From contig CM076263.1 in the NCBI GenBank assembly GCA_038380795.1, positions 15,001-79,000 of the forward strand: a stretch of DNA of 64,000 bases, given 5' to 3'. The notes beneath the pieces are model-generated. The model had not been told where the DNA came from. It saw nothing but the letters and a program-made list of their open reading frames with translations, and searched no databases. The stretch comes from Pyrocephalus nanus. Taxonomy: Eukaryota > Chordata > Aves > Passeriformes > Tyrannidae. Below, one piece after another: positions 8,919-21,518 of the stretch. Position 1 is the stretch's first letter, and each line of letters begins with the position of its first letter. Made by a program: the position numbers and the translations under genes.

Positions 8919-10408
8919 GGAGGGGAGAGAAAAAGGGGGGAAGAGAAAAAGGGGGGAAGAGAAAAAGGGGGGACGAGAAAAAGGGGGGACGAGAAAAAGG
9001 GGGGACGAGAAAAAGGGGGGACGAGAAAAAGGGGGGACGAGCAAAAGGGGGGACGCGAGAAAGGGGGGACGCGAGAAAGGGGGGAAGCGAGAAAGGGGGG
9101 ACGCGAAAAAGGGAGGACGCGAAAAAGGGGGGACGAGAGAAAGGGGGGACGAGAGAAAGGGGGGACGAAAAAAGGGGGAACGAGAAGAAGGGGGACGAGA
9201 AGAAGGGGGACGAGAAAAGGGGGGACAAGAAAAGGGGGGACGAGAAAAGGGGGGACGAGAAAAGGGGGGACGAGAAAAGGGGGGACGAGAAAAGGGGGTA
9301 CGAGAAAAGGGGGGACGAGAAAAGGGGGGACGAGAAAAGGGGGGACGAGAAAAGGGGGGACGAGAAAAAGGGGGGACGAGAAAAAGGGGGGACGAGAAAA
9401 AGGGGGGACGAGAAAAAGGGGGGACGAGAAAAAGGGGGGACGAGAAAAGCGGGGACGAGAAAAGGGGGGACGAGAAAAGGGGGGACGAGAAAAAGGAGGG
9501 AAGCGAGAAAGGTGGGACGCGAGAAAGGGGGGACGCGAGAAAGGGGGGACGCGAGAAAGGGGGGACGAGAAGAAGGGGGGACGCGAAAAAGGAAGGACGA
9601 GAAGAAGGGGGGACGCGAAAAAGGGGGGACGCGAAAAAGGGGGGACGCGAAAAAGGGGGGACGCGAAAAAGGGGGACGAGAAGAAGGGGGACGAGAAGAA
9701 GGGGGACGAGAAGAAGGGGGACCAGAAAAGGGGGGACGAGAAAAGGGGGGACGAGAAAAGAGGGGACAAGAAAAGGGCGGAAAAGAAGAAGGGGGGACGA
9801 GAAGAAGAGGGGACGAGAAAAAGGGGGGCCGAGAAAAAGGGGGGAAGAGAAAAAGGGGGGACGAGAAAAAGGGGGGACGAGAAAAAGGGGGGACGAGAAA
9901 AAGGGGGGACGAGAAAAAGGGGGGACGAGAAAAAGGGGGGACGAGCAAAAGGGGGGACGAGCAAAAGGGGGGACGAGCAAAAGGGGGGACGAGCAAAAGG
10001 GGGGACGAGAAAAAGGGGGGACGAGAAAAAGGGGGGACGCGAAAAAGGAAGGACGAGAAGAAGGGGGGACGCGAAAAAGGAAGGACGAGAAGAAGGGGGG
10101 ACGCGAAAAAGGTGGGACGCGAAAAAGGGGGGACGAGAAAAAGGGGGACGAGAAGAAGGGGGACGAGAAGAAGGGGGATGAGAAGAAGGGGGACGAGAGA
10201 AAGGGGGGACGAGAGAAAGGGGGGAAGAGAAAAAGGGGGGACGAGAAAAAGGGGGGAAGAAAAAAAGGGGGGAAGAAAAAAAGGGGTTAAGAAAAAAAGG
10301 GGGGAAGAAAAAAAGGGGGGAAGAAAAAAAGGGGGGAAGAAAAAAAGGGGGGAAGAAAAAAAGGGGGGAAGAAAAAAAGGGGGGAAGAAAAAAAGGGGGG
10401 AAGAAAAA
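8919..10408. repeat. Purine minisatellite array 2 (1,490 bp)
   Basis: It has the same 15-16 bp unit family as array 1, with subfamilies GACGAG, GACGCG and GAGC distributed in blocks. It is 33 bp longer than arrays 3 and 4 and has four adjacent GACGAGCAAAAGG units where those have three. It ends in GGGGGGAAGAAAAAAA units directly abutting CCTCCTAAACAG. Confidence 0.92.
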
Positions 10409-12891
10409 CCTCCTAAACAGCCCAGCAGGTTTCTGGGGGAACCCGAATTATTTCTGCAGTTCACAAGCTGCACGTCCCTAAAGCATTCCCTTGGGAACAC
10501 TAAGCTTTCCACAAGCATTTTCTACTTCAATTTGGACTTCCAGCACATTTAAAGACAATTTAAATCAGAATGAAGGGACTTGATGACAACACAGCATTGG
10601 GTCAGGGACATCAGGACACTCAAACCATACTCACTGTGGACTCTCCAGCCCCAGCACTCCTGGAGCCTCCTCATTTCCCATACACACTCGCTTGTATTTC
10701 AAGGACTCCCATCAGGAAATGGATCCCCGTTCCCAGAAGCAAATCTCAAGGGTCTTTTTACAACCTGCAAACCACAAGAATGACCAAGGGCAGCTTCTGG
10801 CAGAGGACACAAAGAGGATTGTGGGGATCAGACACCTTGACCTGGGAGGGCTCCAGCTTTCACCTGCCATCCCCAAGCAGTTCTAGATTTTCATGCTGCT
10901 TTGCTTCACAGGCCTTTTCTGCCAAGCTCACTGCTGGAGGATTTTGTCTGGTCTTGAGACGTGTCTTACAAAGCTGAGCTTTATGAGAACTGAGGCACTT
11001 TTCATTATTCCTGACTCTTCCAGGGCTGCACTTGCCAGGATCCTTTGGGCACAAGGGAGCTTCCAGACTGCCCCAAACCTTCACAGCCCACTTGCTCTTC
11101 TTACCACAGCTGGACCTGGTGAGTGTCCCTTCAGAAAGAGAAGGCAATGAACCTTTCTGAAACCAGAACCTCCCCAGCTTTGCTTTCCCATTCCATGTTT
11201 TGTTCCCTACACAACTGAGGCCCTTTCAGGCCTTGCCCAGTGGCAGCCAAGGAATCCAACCCAAGAACCTGCCAGGGAGCAGCGTCTGTGCCACAGCAGC
11301 AGCATTCCAGGCCTGGCACTGCCGACCCTCCGCTTCTCCCAACAGCTCCAGTGGCATCACAACTTGTCCCGAAGGCAGAAAGGCTCCTTTTGGGAGCACC
11401 ATGAGCCATCTATACTGTAGCGCTGGAATTCCATCTCCTGAACAAGCTGGGAGAAGCAGGGAACAAACCAGGACCTTACAGGTCAATTAGGGACACCAAA
11501 CAGCAGCTCCAAGAAAGGTACTGAGTCAACACCTCACCAAAGACACACGACAGCAAGGCCTAACACCTGGACAATCATTTCAGTTTTCAATTTATAAAGT
11601 CAAACTAAAGTAAAGCTTTTCAGACACTTGGGAAGACTCAATCCCATTGTAACCAGTTTGTGGGACTCATTCCCAGCCTCCTGAGGTTCATTTCCCACCT
11701 CACTCGTGGCTGCACTAGACCTGGCTACACACACACACACATAAAAGGAGCTGCTGCAACTTGTCCAGTTTCCTGCTTCTCCTTGAAACTCCTCCAGCTG
11801 TTTGCCCAGCTCTCCAGGGTCCATTCCTTTGCCCACTGGACTTGTTCCCAGGGCTGCCAGGGCCACCCTGGGCTCTCACCTGCCCTCACACTGAGTGACC
11901 TTTCCCAGCCCCGAGTCCATCCAGCACTGACCGAGCTGCTGGGGGCTGCAGTTCTCTCTGCTCCTTCCCTTCCTCTGCCTGGAGAACACCCCTTCCAGCT
12001 CCTGCACCCCCACCTCTTACCTCCCAGAAAAGCAGAGCTGCGTCCTCCTGGATCCTCCAGCTGGACGCTGCTGGCTCTGTGCAGCTCCCACCCTGCAGCA
12101 GGGATGGCAAAGGGAGCTGGGACACCACTGCCCCCAAACCTGCCCAGTCTCCAGCTGCTGCACACACCTGCTGTTGTGCCCACGGGCAAGGCACTTGAGG
12201 AAACAACTCCTCACAAGTCACAGGATAATAGGAACAGTTGAAACAAACCCAATCCAACACATCAGATACAGATTTATGGGATCTGATAAATGAGCAAGGT
12301 ATCAAATCCTGACTGCCTCGAGAGACAGAACTGTGGCTAAGCAGAAATCTCTCCCCCACGGCCCCCTCACGCTCCACCCCCAGCCCACAGGGCAGCTGGG
12401 CAGCCCCGGCGCAGCCGATCCCGCAGTCTCCGGGAACTGCCACAATTCCTATGGGTGCGTCCACCCGCAGGGGAGGCTGCGGGGCGGCTACAAGAGGCTC
12501 CTGCTGGCCAGACTCTGACCAACAGAGCCGGCTTTAGGCCAGGCCTGGCACTATCCGGCTGTGGGTATGGGCAGCTTCTCGGGAGCTCCAAGTTGGCCAC
12601 CCCTGGAGCGCTGGCCGGGTGCCCCAGCAGGGCCAAGGGTGGAGGGCACGGAACAGCTGCACACACCTGGCCTGCCTTTCTCCAGCAACACTCACACCAA
12701 CTGCACACTTCAGCCAGGGCACCTGAGCACAGGCAGCCTTCACCCTGTTCCTCAGGGGCAGCAGCCCCTGGGCAGCAACTCTCGGGGAACTTCTCATCCT
12801 TTCCCTTCGCTCCTTTGATCCCTGGTCAGGATAGACACATGCAAGAAACAACTTCTTGGAGGAGATGCCATAGACAACAACTCCCTATTGT

Positions 12892-13374
12892 TCATAAAAT
12901 CAGTGTAATTACTATGATTAGTGGATGAAATAAAGTCTTCAAAAACTTCCTATCCGATGGTGAGAATGCTGTAAATATATCCCCCCAGGAGTGAGCAGTG
13001 AGTTGTTCTACCTGATGCCCAAAGGTCCCCAATGGACCTCCTCTACTTACTGTTTGCATTTGGTGATCAAGTCTCATCCAGCCACCCTCCAGGGGGGCAG
13101 GTAAACTTGCCCTGCCTGCCCTGCCCAGGGAAAGGGAACTGACCCCAGTGTTCCTCAGCACAAGGCAGCCCTTGGAAATATTCACTGCCATTCCACAGTC
13201 AGGGAAAGCAACAAGCACTCCACAAGGCTGCTGTGGCACAGGACCAATCTGAAGCTCAGCTTTTCTCTTTACCACTTCACCTTGTTTGCCACCTCGTTCT
13301 ATCATCAAAACTTGCTGTCCTTGCACCTTTTTAGGCTGACCATGAGTTGAAGAGGCCTCCGCTCCAACACCCAC
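12892..13374 (-). pseudogene. Possible env-like remnant, block 2 copy
   Basis: Same predicted product as the block 1 copy, with no difference in the translation. Confidence 0.35.
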
Positions 13375-13634
13375 ATGGGCCTGAGGCCTTTGACGAGATC
13401 CATTTTTCCAAGGAATTCAAAGCTCCACCTGAGGGCCATGGGCTTTTCTCACCCACCCTTGTGCTGGAGCTTGGCCTTCATCTCACTCTGCCTTCACTTC
13501 TTGCAGTGGCTGCACCATTTCCTGCCCTGCCTTGGCTGGAGCTCAGCATCCTGATCCCATCCCTGCCAGCCCCCGGAACCGCTGACTCAGCAATGGGGGG
13601 CCCTCCATTGCCAAGTGCACGGTCCCGTCGGGGC

Positions 13635-14185
13635 TCATGGGGGGAGCAGGAGGTCAAAGGCTCCAGCCCTCCTGGGACAACCTTCCACCACTACAACCAA
13701 CAAAGGAGCCTCTCCAGCCCTGCCTCCGAAAGCATCCTGAACAAACCCAGTCCAGCTCCACGGGACAAACTGCTCCCTGTCTGCCCAGTCCAATCTGATC
13801 CCAGAGGCTCCCAGCTCATGCAGCCCAACTGCCCAGGAGATCACAGACTCCCTGGTCTTTGCTTTAAACCTCTCCAGAACACCAGCAAGTTCAGGCTGAG
13901 TAAAATCCTCCACCACATCAGGCCTGACGGGATAACCATCGGGGTCACCTTCCACTTTCCCTCCTGTTATTTGCTGTGCTTCAGCAAACACTTCACCCTC
14001 TGAAACACGCTCTAAAGCAGTTAAATCACAAGCATCTCCACCCCAGTTTTTTGGATCCCAACCTATTCCTGCCTCTGCAGTCACAGCATGCACTGGTTTA
14101 CTTGACCACTTTGCTTCTCATATTTATATTGGGCTACCTGGAGAGTCACTTCTGCTACTGTTTGACAACTGTCTAACTTGGCCCT
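13635..14185 (-). pseudogene. Endogenous-retrovirus gag-like remnant, block 2 copy
   Basis: Same lesions as the block 1 copy: the coiled-coil frame stops and the WDP..W.GD/capsid-like frame starts at a GTG codon at 14093. Confidence 0.55.
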
Positions 14186-14506
14186 TCATAGGCCACACTG
14201 TTTTCCACTGGCCCACACCACAGGAACAACTGCATCTGCCGCTTCAGTTGGGACGGTGCTGCTGACGGGAGTTACTTCCTGCACAAGAAGAGCTGCTGCT
14301 CTCACACATTTAGTTTCAGCAACTACAGTTTTCATCTCCCCATTTTCCAAGTTCATTTCTGCCTCAACTTGTCCAACCAATCTCTTCCGAGAAAAGGTTT
14401 AGGGGAGCTTGCAAATTAACCAACCGAGGAATTACCCAGTGTTTTCCCGGTTTAACCCCCGTAACACCAACCACTTTCACAGTGCCATCGCTTAATTCTT
14501 AAGAAA

Positions 14507-15963
14507 GGAGGGGAGAGAAAAAGGGGGGAAGAGAAAAAGGGGGGAAGAGAAAAAGGGGGGACGAGAAAAAGGGGGGACGAGAAAAAGGGGGGACGAGAAA
14601 AAGGGGGGACGAGAAAAAGGGGGGACGAGCAAAAGGGGGGACGCGAGAAAGGGGGGACGCGAGAAAGGGGGGAAGCGAGAAAGGGGGGACGCGAAAAAGG
14701 GAGGACGCGAAAAAGGGGGGACGAGAGAAAGGGGGGACGAGAAAAGGGGGGACGAAAAAAGGGGGAACGAGAAGAAGGGGGACGAGAAGAAGGGGGACGA
14801 GAAAAGGGGGGACAAGAAAAGGGGGGACGAGAAAAGGGGGGACGAGAAAAGGGGGGACGAGAAAAGGGGGGACGAGAAAAGGGGGTACGAGAAAAGGGGG
14901 GACGAGAAAAGGGGGGACGAGAAAAGGGGGGACGAGAAAAGGGGGGACGAGAAAAAGGGGGGACGAGAAAAAGGGGGGACGAGAAAAAGGGGGGACGAGA
15001 AAAAGGGGGGACGAGAAAAAGGGGGGACGAGAAAAGCGGGGACGAGAAAAGGGGGGACGAGAAAAGGGGGGACGAGAAAAAGGAGGGAAGCGAGAAAGGT
15101 GGGACGCGAGAAAGGGGGGACGCGAGAAAGGGGGGACGCGAGAAAGGGGGGACGAGAAGAAGGGGGGACGCGAAAAAGGAAGGACGAGAAGAAGGGGGGA
15201 CGCGAAAAAGGGGGGACGCGAAAAAGGGGGGACGCGAAAAAGGGGGGACGCGAAAAAGGGGGACGAGAAGAAGGGGGACGAGAAGAAGGGGGACGAGAAG
15301 AAGGGGGACCAGAAAAGGGGGGACGAGAAAAGGGGGGACGAGAAAAGAGGGGACAAGAAAAGGGCGGAAAAGAAGAAGGGGGGACGAGAAGAAGAGGGGA
15401 CGAGAAAAAGGGGGGCCGAGAAAAAGGGGGGAAGAGAAAAAGGGGGGACGAGAAAAAGGGGGGACGAGAAAAAGGGGGGACGAGAAAAAGGGGGGACGAG
15501 AAAAAGGGGGGACGAGCAAAAGGGGGGACGAGCAAAAGGGGGGACGAGCAAAAGGGGGGACGAGAAAAAGGGGGGACGAGAAAAAGGGGGGACGCGAAAA
15601 AGGAAGGACGAGAAGAAGGGGGGACGCGAAAAAGGAAGGACGAGAAGAAGGGGGGACGCGAAAAAGGTGGGACGCGAAAAAGGGGGGACGAGAAAAAGGG
15701 GGACGAGAAGAAGGGGGACGAGAAGAAGGGGGATGAGAAGAAGGGGGACGAGAGAAAGGGGGGACGAGAGAAAGGGGGGAAGAGAAAAAGGGGGGACGAG
15801 AAAAAGGGGGGAAGAAAAAAAGGGGGGAAGAAAAAAAGGGGTTAAGAAAAAAAGGGGGGAAGAAAAAAAGGGGGGAAGAAAAAAAGGGGGGAAGAAAAAA
15901 AGGGGGGAAGAAAAAAAGGGGGGAAGAAAAAAAGGGGGGAAGAAAAAAAGGGGGGAAGAAAAA
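14507..15963. repeat. Purine minisatellite array 3 (1,457 bp)
   Basis: It has the same length and unit order as array 4, differing visibly by one substitution. A single GTACGAG unit occurs at 14886, where array 4 has two adjacent ones. Confidence 0.92.
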
Positions 15964-18446
15964 CCTCCTAAACAGCCCAGCAGGTTTCTGGGGGAACCCG
16001 AATTATTTCTGCAGTTCACAAGCTGCACGTCCCTAAAGCATTCCCTTGGGAACACTAAGCTTTCCACAAGCATTTTCTACTTCAATTTGGACTTCCAGCA
16101 CATTTAAAGACAATTTAAATCAGAATGAAGGGACTTGATGACAACACAGCATTGGGTCAGGGACATCAGGACACTCAAACCATACTCACTGTGGACTCTC
16201 CAGCCCCAGCACTCCTGGAGCCTCCTCATTTCCCATACACACTCGCTTGTATTTCAAGGACTCCCATCAGGAAATGGATCCCCGTTCCCAGAAGCAAATC
16301 TCAAGGGTCTTTTTACAACCTGCAAACCACAAGAATGACCAAGGGCAGCTTCTGGCAGAGGACACAAAGAGGATTGTGGGGATCAGACACCTTGACCTGG
16401 GAGGGCTCCAGCTTTCACCTGCCATCCCCAAGCAGTTCTAGATTTTCATGCTGCTTTGCTTCACAGGCCTTTTCTGCCAAGCTCACTGCTGGAGGATTTT
16501 GTCTGGTCTTGAGACGTGTCTTACAAAGCTGAGCTTTATGAGAACTGAGGCACTTTTCATTATTCCTGACTCTTCCAGGGCTGCACTTGCCAGGATCCTT
16601 TGGGCACAAGGGAGCTTCCAGACTGCCCCAAACCTTCACAGCCCACTTGCTCTTCTTACCACAGCTGGACCTGGTGAGTGTCCCTTCAGAAAGAGAAGGC
16701 AATGAACCTTTCTGAAACCAGAACCTCCCCAGCTTTGCTTTCCCATTCCATGTTTTGTTCCCTACACAACTGAGGCCCTTTCAGGCCTTGCCCAGTGGCA
16801 GCCAAGGAATCCAACCCAAGAACCTGCCAGGGAGCAGCGTCTGTGCCACAGCAGCAGCATTCCAGGCCTGGCACTGCCGACCCTCCGCTTCTCCCAACAG
16901 CTCCAGTGGCATCACAACTTGTCCCGAAGGCAGAAAGGCTCCTTTTGGGAGCACCATGAGCCATCTATACTGTAGCGCTGGAATTCCATCTCCTGAACAA
17001 GCTGGGAGAAGCAGGGAACAAACCAGGACCTTACAGGTCAATTAGGGACACCAAACAGCAGCTCCAAGAAAGGTACTGAGTCAACACCTCACCAAAGACA
17101 CACGACAGCAAGGCCTAACACCTGGACAATCATTTCAGTTTTCAATTTATAAAGTCAAACTAAAGTAAAGCTTTTCAGACACTTGGGAAGACTCAATCCC
17201 ATTGTAACCAGTTTGTGGGACTCATTCCCAGCCTCCTGAGGTTCATTTCCCACCTCACTCGTGGCTGCACTAGACCTGGCTACACACACACACACATAAA
17301 AGGAGCTGCTGCAACTTGTCCAGTTTCCTGCTTCTCCTTGAAACTCCTCCAGCTGTTTGCCCAGCTCTCCAGGGTCCATTCCTTTGCCCACTGGACTTGT
17401 TCCCAGGGCTGCCAGGGCCACCCTGGGCTCTCACCTGCCCTCACACTGAGTGACCTTTCCCAGCCCCGAGTCCATCCAGCACTGACCGAGCTGCTGGGGG
17501 CTGCAGTTCTCTCTGCTCCTTCCCTTCCTCTGCCTGGAGAACACCCCTTCCAGCTCCTGCACCCCCACCTCTTACCTCCCAGAAAAGCAGAGCTGCGTCC
17601 TCCTGGATCCTCCAGCTGGACGCTGCTGGCTCTGTGCAGCTCCCACCCTGCAGCAGGGATGGCAAAGGGAGCTGGGACACCACTGCCCCCAAACCTGCCC
17701 AGTCTCCAGCTGCTGCACACACCTGCTGTTGTGCCCACGGGCAAGGCACTTGAGGAAACAACTCCTCACAAGTCACAGGATAATAGGAACAGTTGAAACA
17801 AACCCAATCCAACACATCAGATACAGATTTATGGGATCTGATAAATGAGCAAGGTATCAAATCCTGACTGCCTCGAGAGACAGAACTGTGGCTAAGCAGA
17901 AATCTCTCCCCCACGGCCCCCTCACGCTCCACCCCCAGCCCACAGGGCAGCTGGGCAGCCCCGGCGCAGCCGATCCCGCAGTCTCCGGGAACTGCCACAA
18001 TTCCTATGGGTGCGTCCACCCGCAGGGGAGGCTGCGGGGCGGCTACAAGAGGCTCCTGCTGGCCAGACTCTGACCAACAGAGCCGGCTTTAGGCCAGGCC
18101 TGGCACTATCCGGCTGTGGGTATGGGCAGCTTCTCGGGAGCTCCAAGTTGGCCACCCCTGGAGCGCTGGCCGGGTGCCCCAGCAGGGCCAAGGGTGGAGG
18201 GCACGGAACAGCTGCACACACCTGGCCTGCCTTTCTCCAGCAACACTCACACCAACTGCACACTTCAGCCAGGGCACCTGAGCACAGGCAGCCTTCACCC
18301 TGTTCCTCAGGGGCAGCAGCCCCTGGGCAGCAACTCTCGGGGAACTTCTCATCCTTTCCCTTCGCTCCTTTGATCCCTGGTCAGGATAGACACATGCAAG
18401 AAACAACTTCTTGGAGGAGATGCCATAGACAACAACTCCCTATTGT

Positions 18447-18929
18447 TCATAAAATCAGTGTAATTACTATGATTAGTGGATGAAATAAAGTCTTCAAAAA
18501 CTTCCTATCCGATGGTGAGAATGCTGTAAATATATCCCCCCAGGAGTGAGCAGTGAGTTGTTCTACCTGATGCCCAAAGGTCCCCAATGGACCTCCTCTA
18601 CTTACTGTTTGCATTTGGTGATCAAGTCTCATCCAGCCACCCTCCAGGGGGGCAGGTAAACTTGCCCTGCCTGCCCTGCCCAGGGAAAGGGAACTGACCC
18701 CAGTGTTCCTCAGCACAAGGCAGCCCTTGGAAATATTCACTGCCATTCCACAGTCAGGGAAAGCAACAAGCACTCCACAAGGCTGCTGTGGCACAGGACC
18801 AATCTGAAGCTCAGCTTTTCTCTTTACCACTTCACCTTGTTTGCCACCTCGTTCTATCATCAAAACTTGCTGTCCTTGCACCTTTTTAGGCTGACCATGA
18901 GTTGAAGAGGCCTCCGCTCCAACACCCAC
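18447..18929 (-). pseudogene. Possible env-like remnant, block 3 copy
   Basis: The translation is identical to the block 2 copy. Confidence 0.35.
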
Positions 18930-19189
18930 ATGGGCCTGAGGCCTTTGACGAGATCCATTTTTCCAAGGAATTCAAAGCTCCACCTGAGGGCCATGGGCTT
19001 TTCTCACCCACCCTTGTGCTGGAGCTTGGCCTTCATCTCACTCTGCCTTCACTTCTTGCAGTGGCTGCACCATTTCCTGCCCTGCCTTGGCTGGAGCTCA
19101 GCATCCTGATCCCATCCCTGCCAGCCCCCGGAACCGCTGACTCAGCAATGGGGGGCCCTCCATTGCCAAGTGCACGGTCCCGTCGGGGC

Positions 19190-19740
19190 TCATGGGGGGA
19201 GCAGGAGGTCAAAGGCTCCAGCCCTCCTGGGACAACCTTCCACCACTACAACCAACAAAGGAGCCTCTCCAGCCCTGCCTCCGAAAGCATCCTGAACAAA
19301 CCCAGTCCAGCTCCACGGGACAAACTGCTCCCTGTCTGCCCAGTCCAATCTGATCCCAGAGGCTCCCAGCTCATGCAGCCCAACTGCCCAGGAGATCACA
19401 GACTCCCTGGTCTTTGCTTTAAACCTCTCCAGAACACCAGCAAGTTCAGGCTGAGTAAAATCCTCCACCACATCAGGCCTGACGGGATAACCATCGGGGT
19501 CACCTTCCACTTTCCCTCCTGTTATTTGCTGTGCTTCAGCAAACACTTCACCCTCTGAAACACGCTCTAAAGCAGTTAAATCACAAGCATCTCCACCCCA
19601 GTTTTTTGGATCCCAACCTATTCCTGCCTCTGCAGTCACAGCATGCACTGGTTTACTTGACCACTTTGCTTCTCATATTTATATTGGGCTACCTGGAGAG
19701 TCACTTCTGCTACTGTTTGACAACTGTCTAACTTGGCCCT
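19190..19740 (-). pseudogene. Endogenous-retrovirus gag-like remnant, block 3 copy
   Basis: It has the same broken structure as block 2, with GTG at 19648. Confidence 0.55.
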
Positions 19741-20061
19741 TCATAGGCCACACTGTTTTCCACTGGCCCACACCACAGGAACAACTGCATCTGCCGCTTC
19801 AGTTGGGACGGTGCTGCTGACGGGAGTTACTTCCTGCACAAGAAGAGCTGCTGCTCTCACACATTTAGTTTCAGCAACTACAGTTTTCATCTCCCCATTT
19901 TCCAAGTTCATTTCTGCCTCAACTTGTCCAACCAATCTCTTCCGAGAAAAGGTTTAGGGGAGCTTGCAAATTAACCAACCGAGGAATTACCCAGTGTTTT
20001 CCCGGTTTAACCCCCGTAACACCAACCACTTTCACAGTGCCATCGCTTAATTCTTAAGAAA

Positions 20062-21518
20062 GGAGGGGAGAGAAAAAGGGGGGAAGAGAAAAAGGGGGGA
20101 AGAGAAAAAGGGGGGACGAGAAAAAGGGGGGACGAGAAAAAGGGGGGACGAGAAAAAGGGGGGACGAGAAAAAGGGGGGACGAGCAAAAGGGGGGACGCG
20201 AGAAAGGGGGGACGCGAGAAAGGGGGGAAGCGAGAAAGGGGGGACGCGAAAAAGGGAGGACGCGAAAAAGGGGGGACGAGAGAAAGGGGGGACGAGAAAA
20301 GGGGGGACGAAAAAAGGGGGAACGAGAAGAAGGGGGACGAGAAGAAGGGGGACGAGAAAAGGGGGGACAAGAAAAGGGGGGACGAGAAAAGGGGGGACGA
20401 GAAAAGGGGGGACGAGAAAAGGGGGGACGAGAAAAGGGGGTACGAGAAAAGGGGGTACGAGAAAAGGGGGGACGAGAAAAGGGGGGACGAGAAAAGGGGG
20501 GACGAGAAAAAGGGGGGACGAGAAAAAGGGGGGACGAGAAAAAGGGGGGACGAGAAAAAGGGGGGACGAGAAAAAGGGGGGACGAGAAAAGCGGGGACGA
20601 GAAAAGGGGGGACGAGAAAAGGGGGGACGAGAAAAAGGAGGGAAGCGAGAAAGGTGGGACGCGAGAAAGGGGGGACGCGAGAAAGGGGGGACGCGAGAAA
20701 GGGGGGACGAGAAGAAGGGGGGACGCGAAAAAGGAAGGACGAGAAGAAGGGGGGACGCGAAAAAGGGGGGACGCGAAAAAGGGGGGACGCGAAAAAGGGG
20801 GGACGCGAAAAAGGGGGACGAGAAGAAGGGGGACGAGAAGAAGGGGGACGAGAAGAAGGGGGACCAGAAAAGGGGGGACGAGAAAAGGGGGGACGAGAAA
20901 AGAGGGGACAAGAAAAGGGCGGAAAAGAAGAAGGGGGGACGAGAAGAAGAGGGGACGAGAAAAAGGGGGGCCGAGAAAAAGGGGGGAAGAGAAAAAGGGG
21001 GGACGAGAAAAAGGGGGGACGAGAAAAAGGGGGGACGAGAAAAAGGGGGGACGAGAAAAAGGGGGGACGAGCAAAAGGGGGGACGAGCAAAAGGGGGGAC
21101 GAGCAAAAGGGGGGACGAGAAAAAGGGGGGACGAGAAAAAGGGGGGACGCGAAAAAGGAAGGACGAGAAGAAGGGGGGACGCGAAAAAGGAAGGACGAGA
21201 AGAAGGGGGGACGCGAAAAAGGTGGGACGCGAAAAAGGGGGGACGAGAAAAAGGGGGACGAGAAGAAGGGGGACGAGAAGAAGGGGGATGAGAAGAAGGG
21301 GGACGAGAGAAAGGGGGGACGAGAGAAAGGGGGGAAGAGAAAAAGGGGGGACGAGAAAAAGGGGGGAAGAAAAAAAGGGGGGAAGAAAAAAAGGGGTTAA
21401 GAAAAAAAGGGGGGAAGAAAAAAAGGGGGGAAGAAAAAAAGGGGGGAAGAAAAAAAGGGGGGAAGAAAAAAAGGGGGGAAGAAAAAAAGGGGGGAAGAAA
21501 AAAAGGGGGGAAGAAAAA
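20062..21518. repeat. Purine minisatellite array 4 (1,457 bp)
   Basis: It is a copy of array 3 in length and order. The T of the GTACGAG unit at 20441 has a second example one unit later at 20456, which suggests spread of a variant to its neighbour. Confidence 0.92.

Larger units (their letters stand above)
10409..14506. repeat. Macrosatellite block 2 (4,098 bp)
   Basis: It appears near-identical to block 3, with the early-type states CGCTTGT near 10690, CACCTGGACAA, and CAGTCTCCAG at the site where blocks 4-10 have CAGGCTCCAG. It is followed by array 3. Confidence 0.93.
15964..20061. repeat. Macrosatellite block 3 (4,098 bp)
   Basis: It carries the same early-type states as block 2 and is exactly 5,555 bp from the corresponding point in blocks 2 and 4. 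Confidence 0.93.

Noticed and set aside
8919..10408. CRISPR-like regularly spaced repeats
   Set aside because: There are no unique spacers between repeats; units are contiguous, and the context is a vertebrate-type chromosome end.
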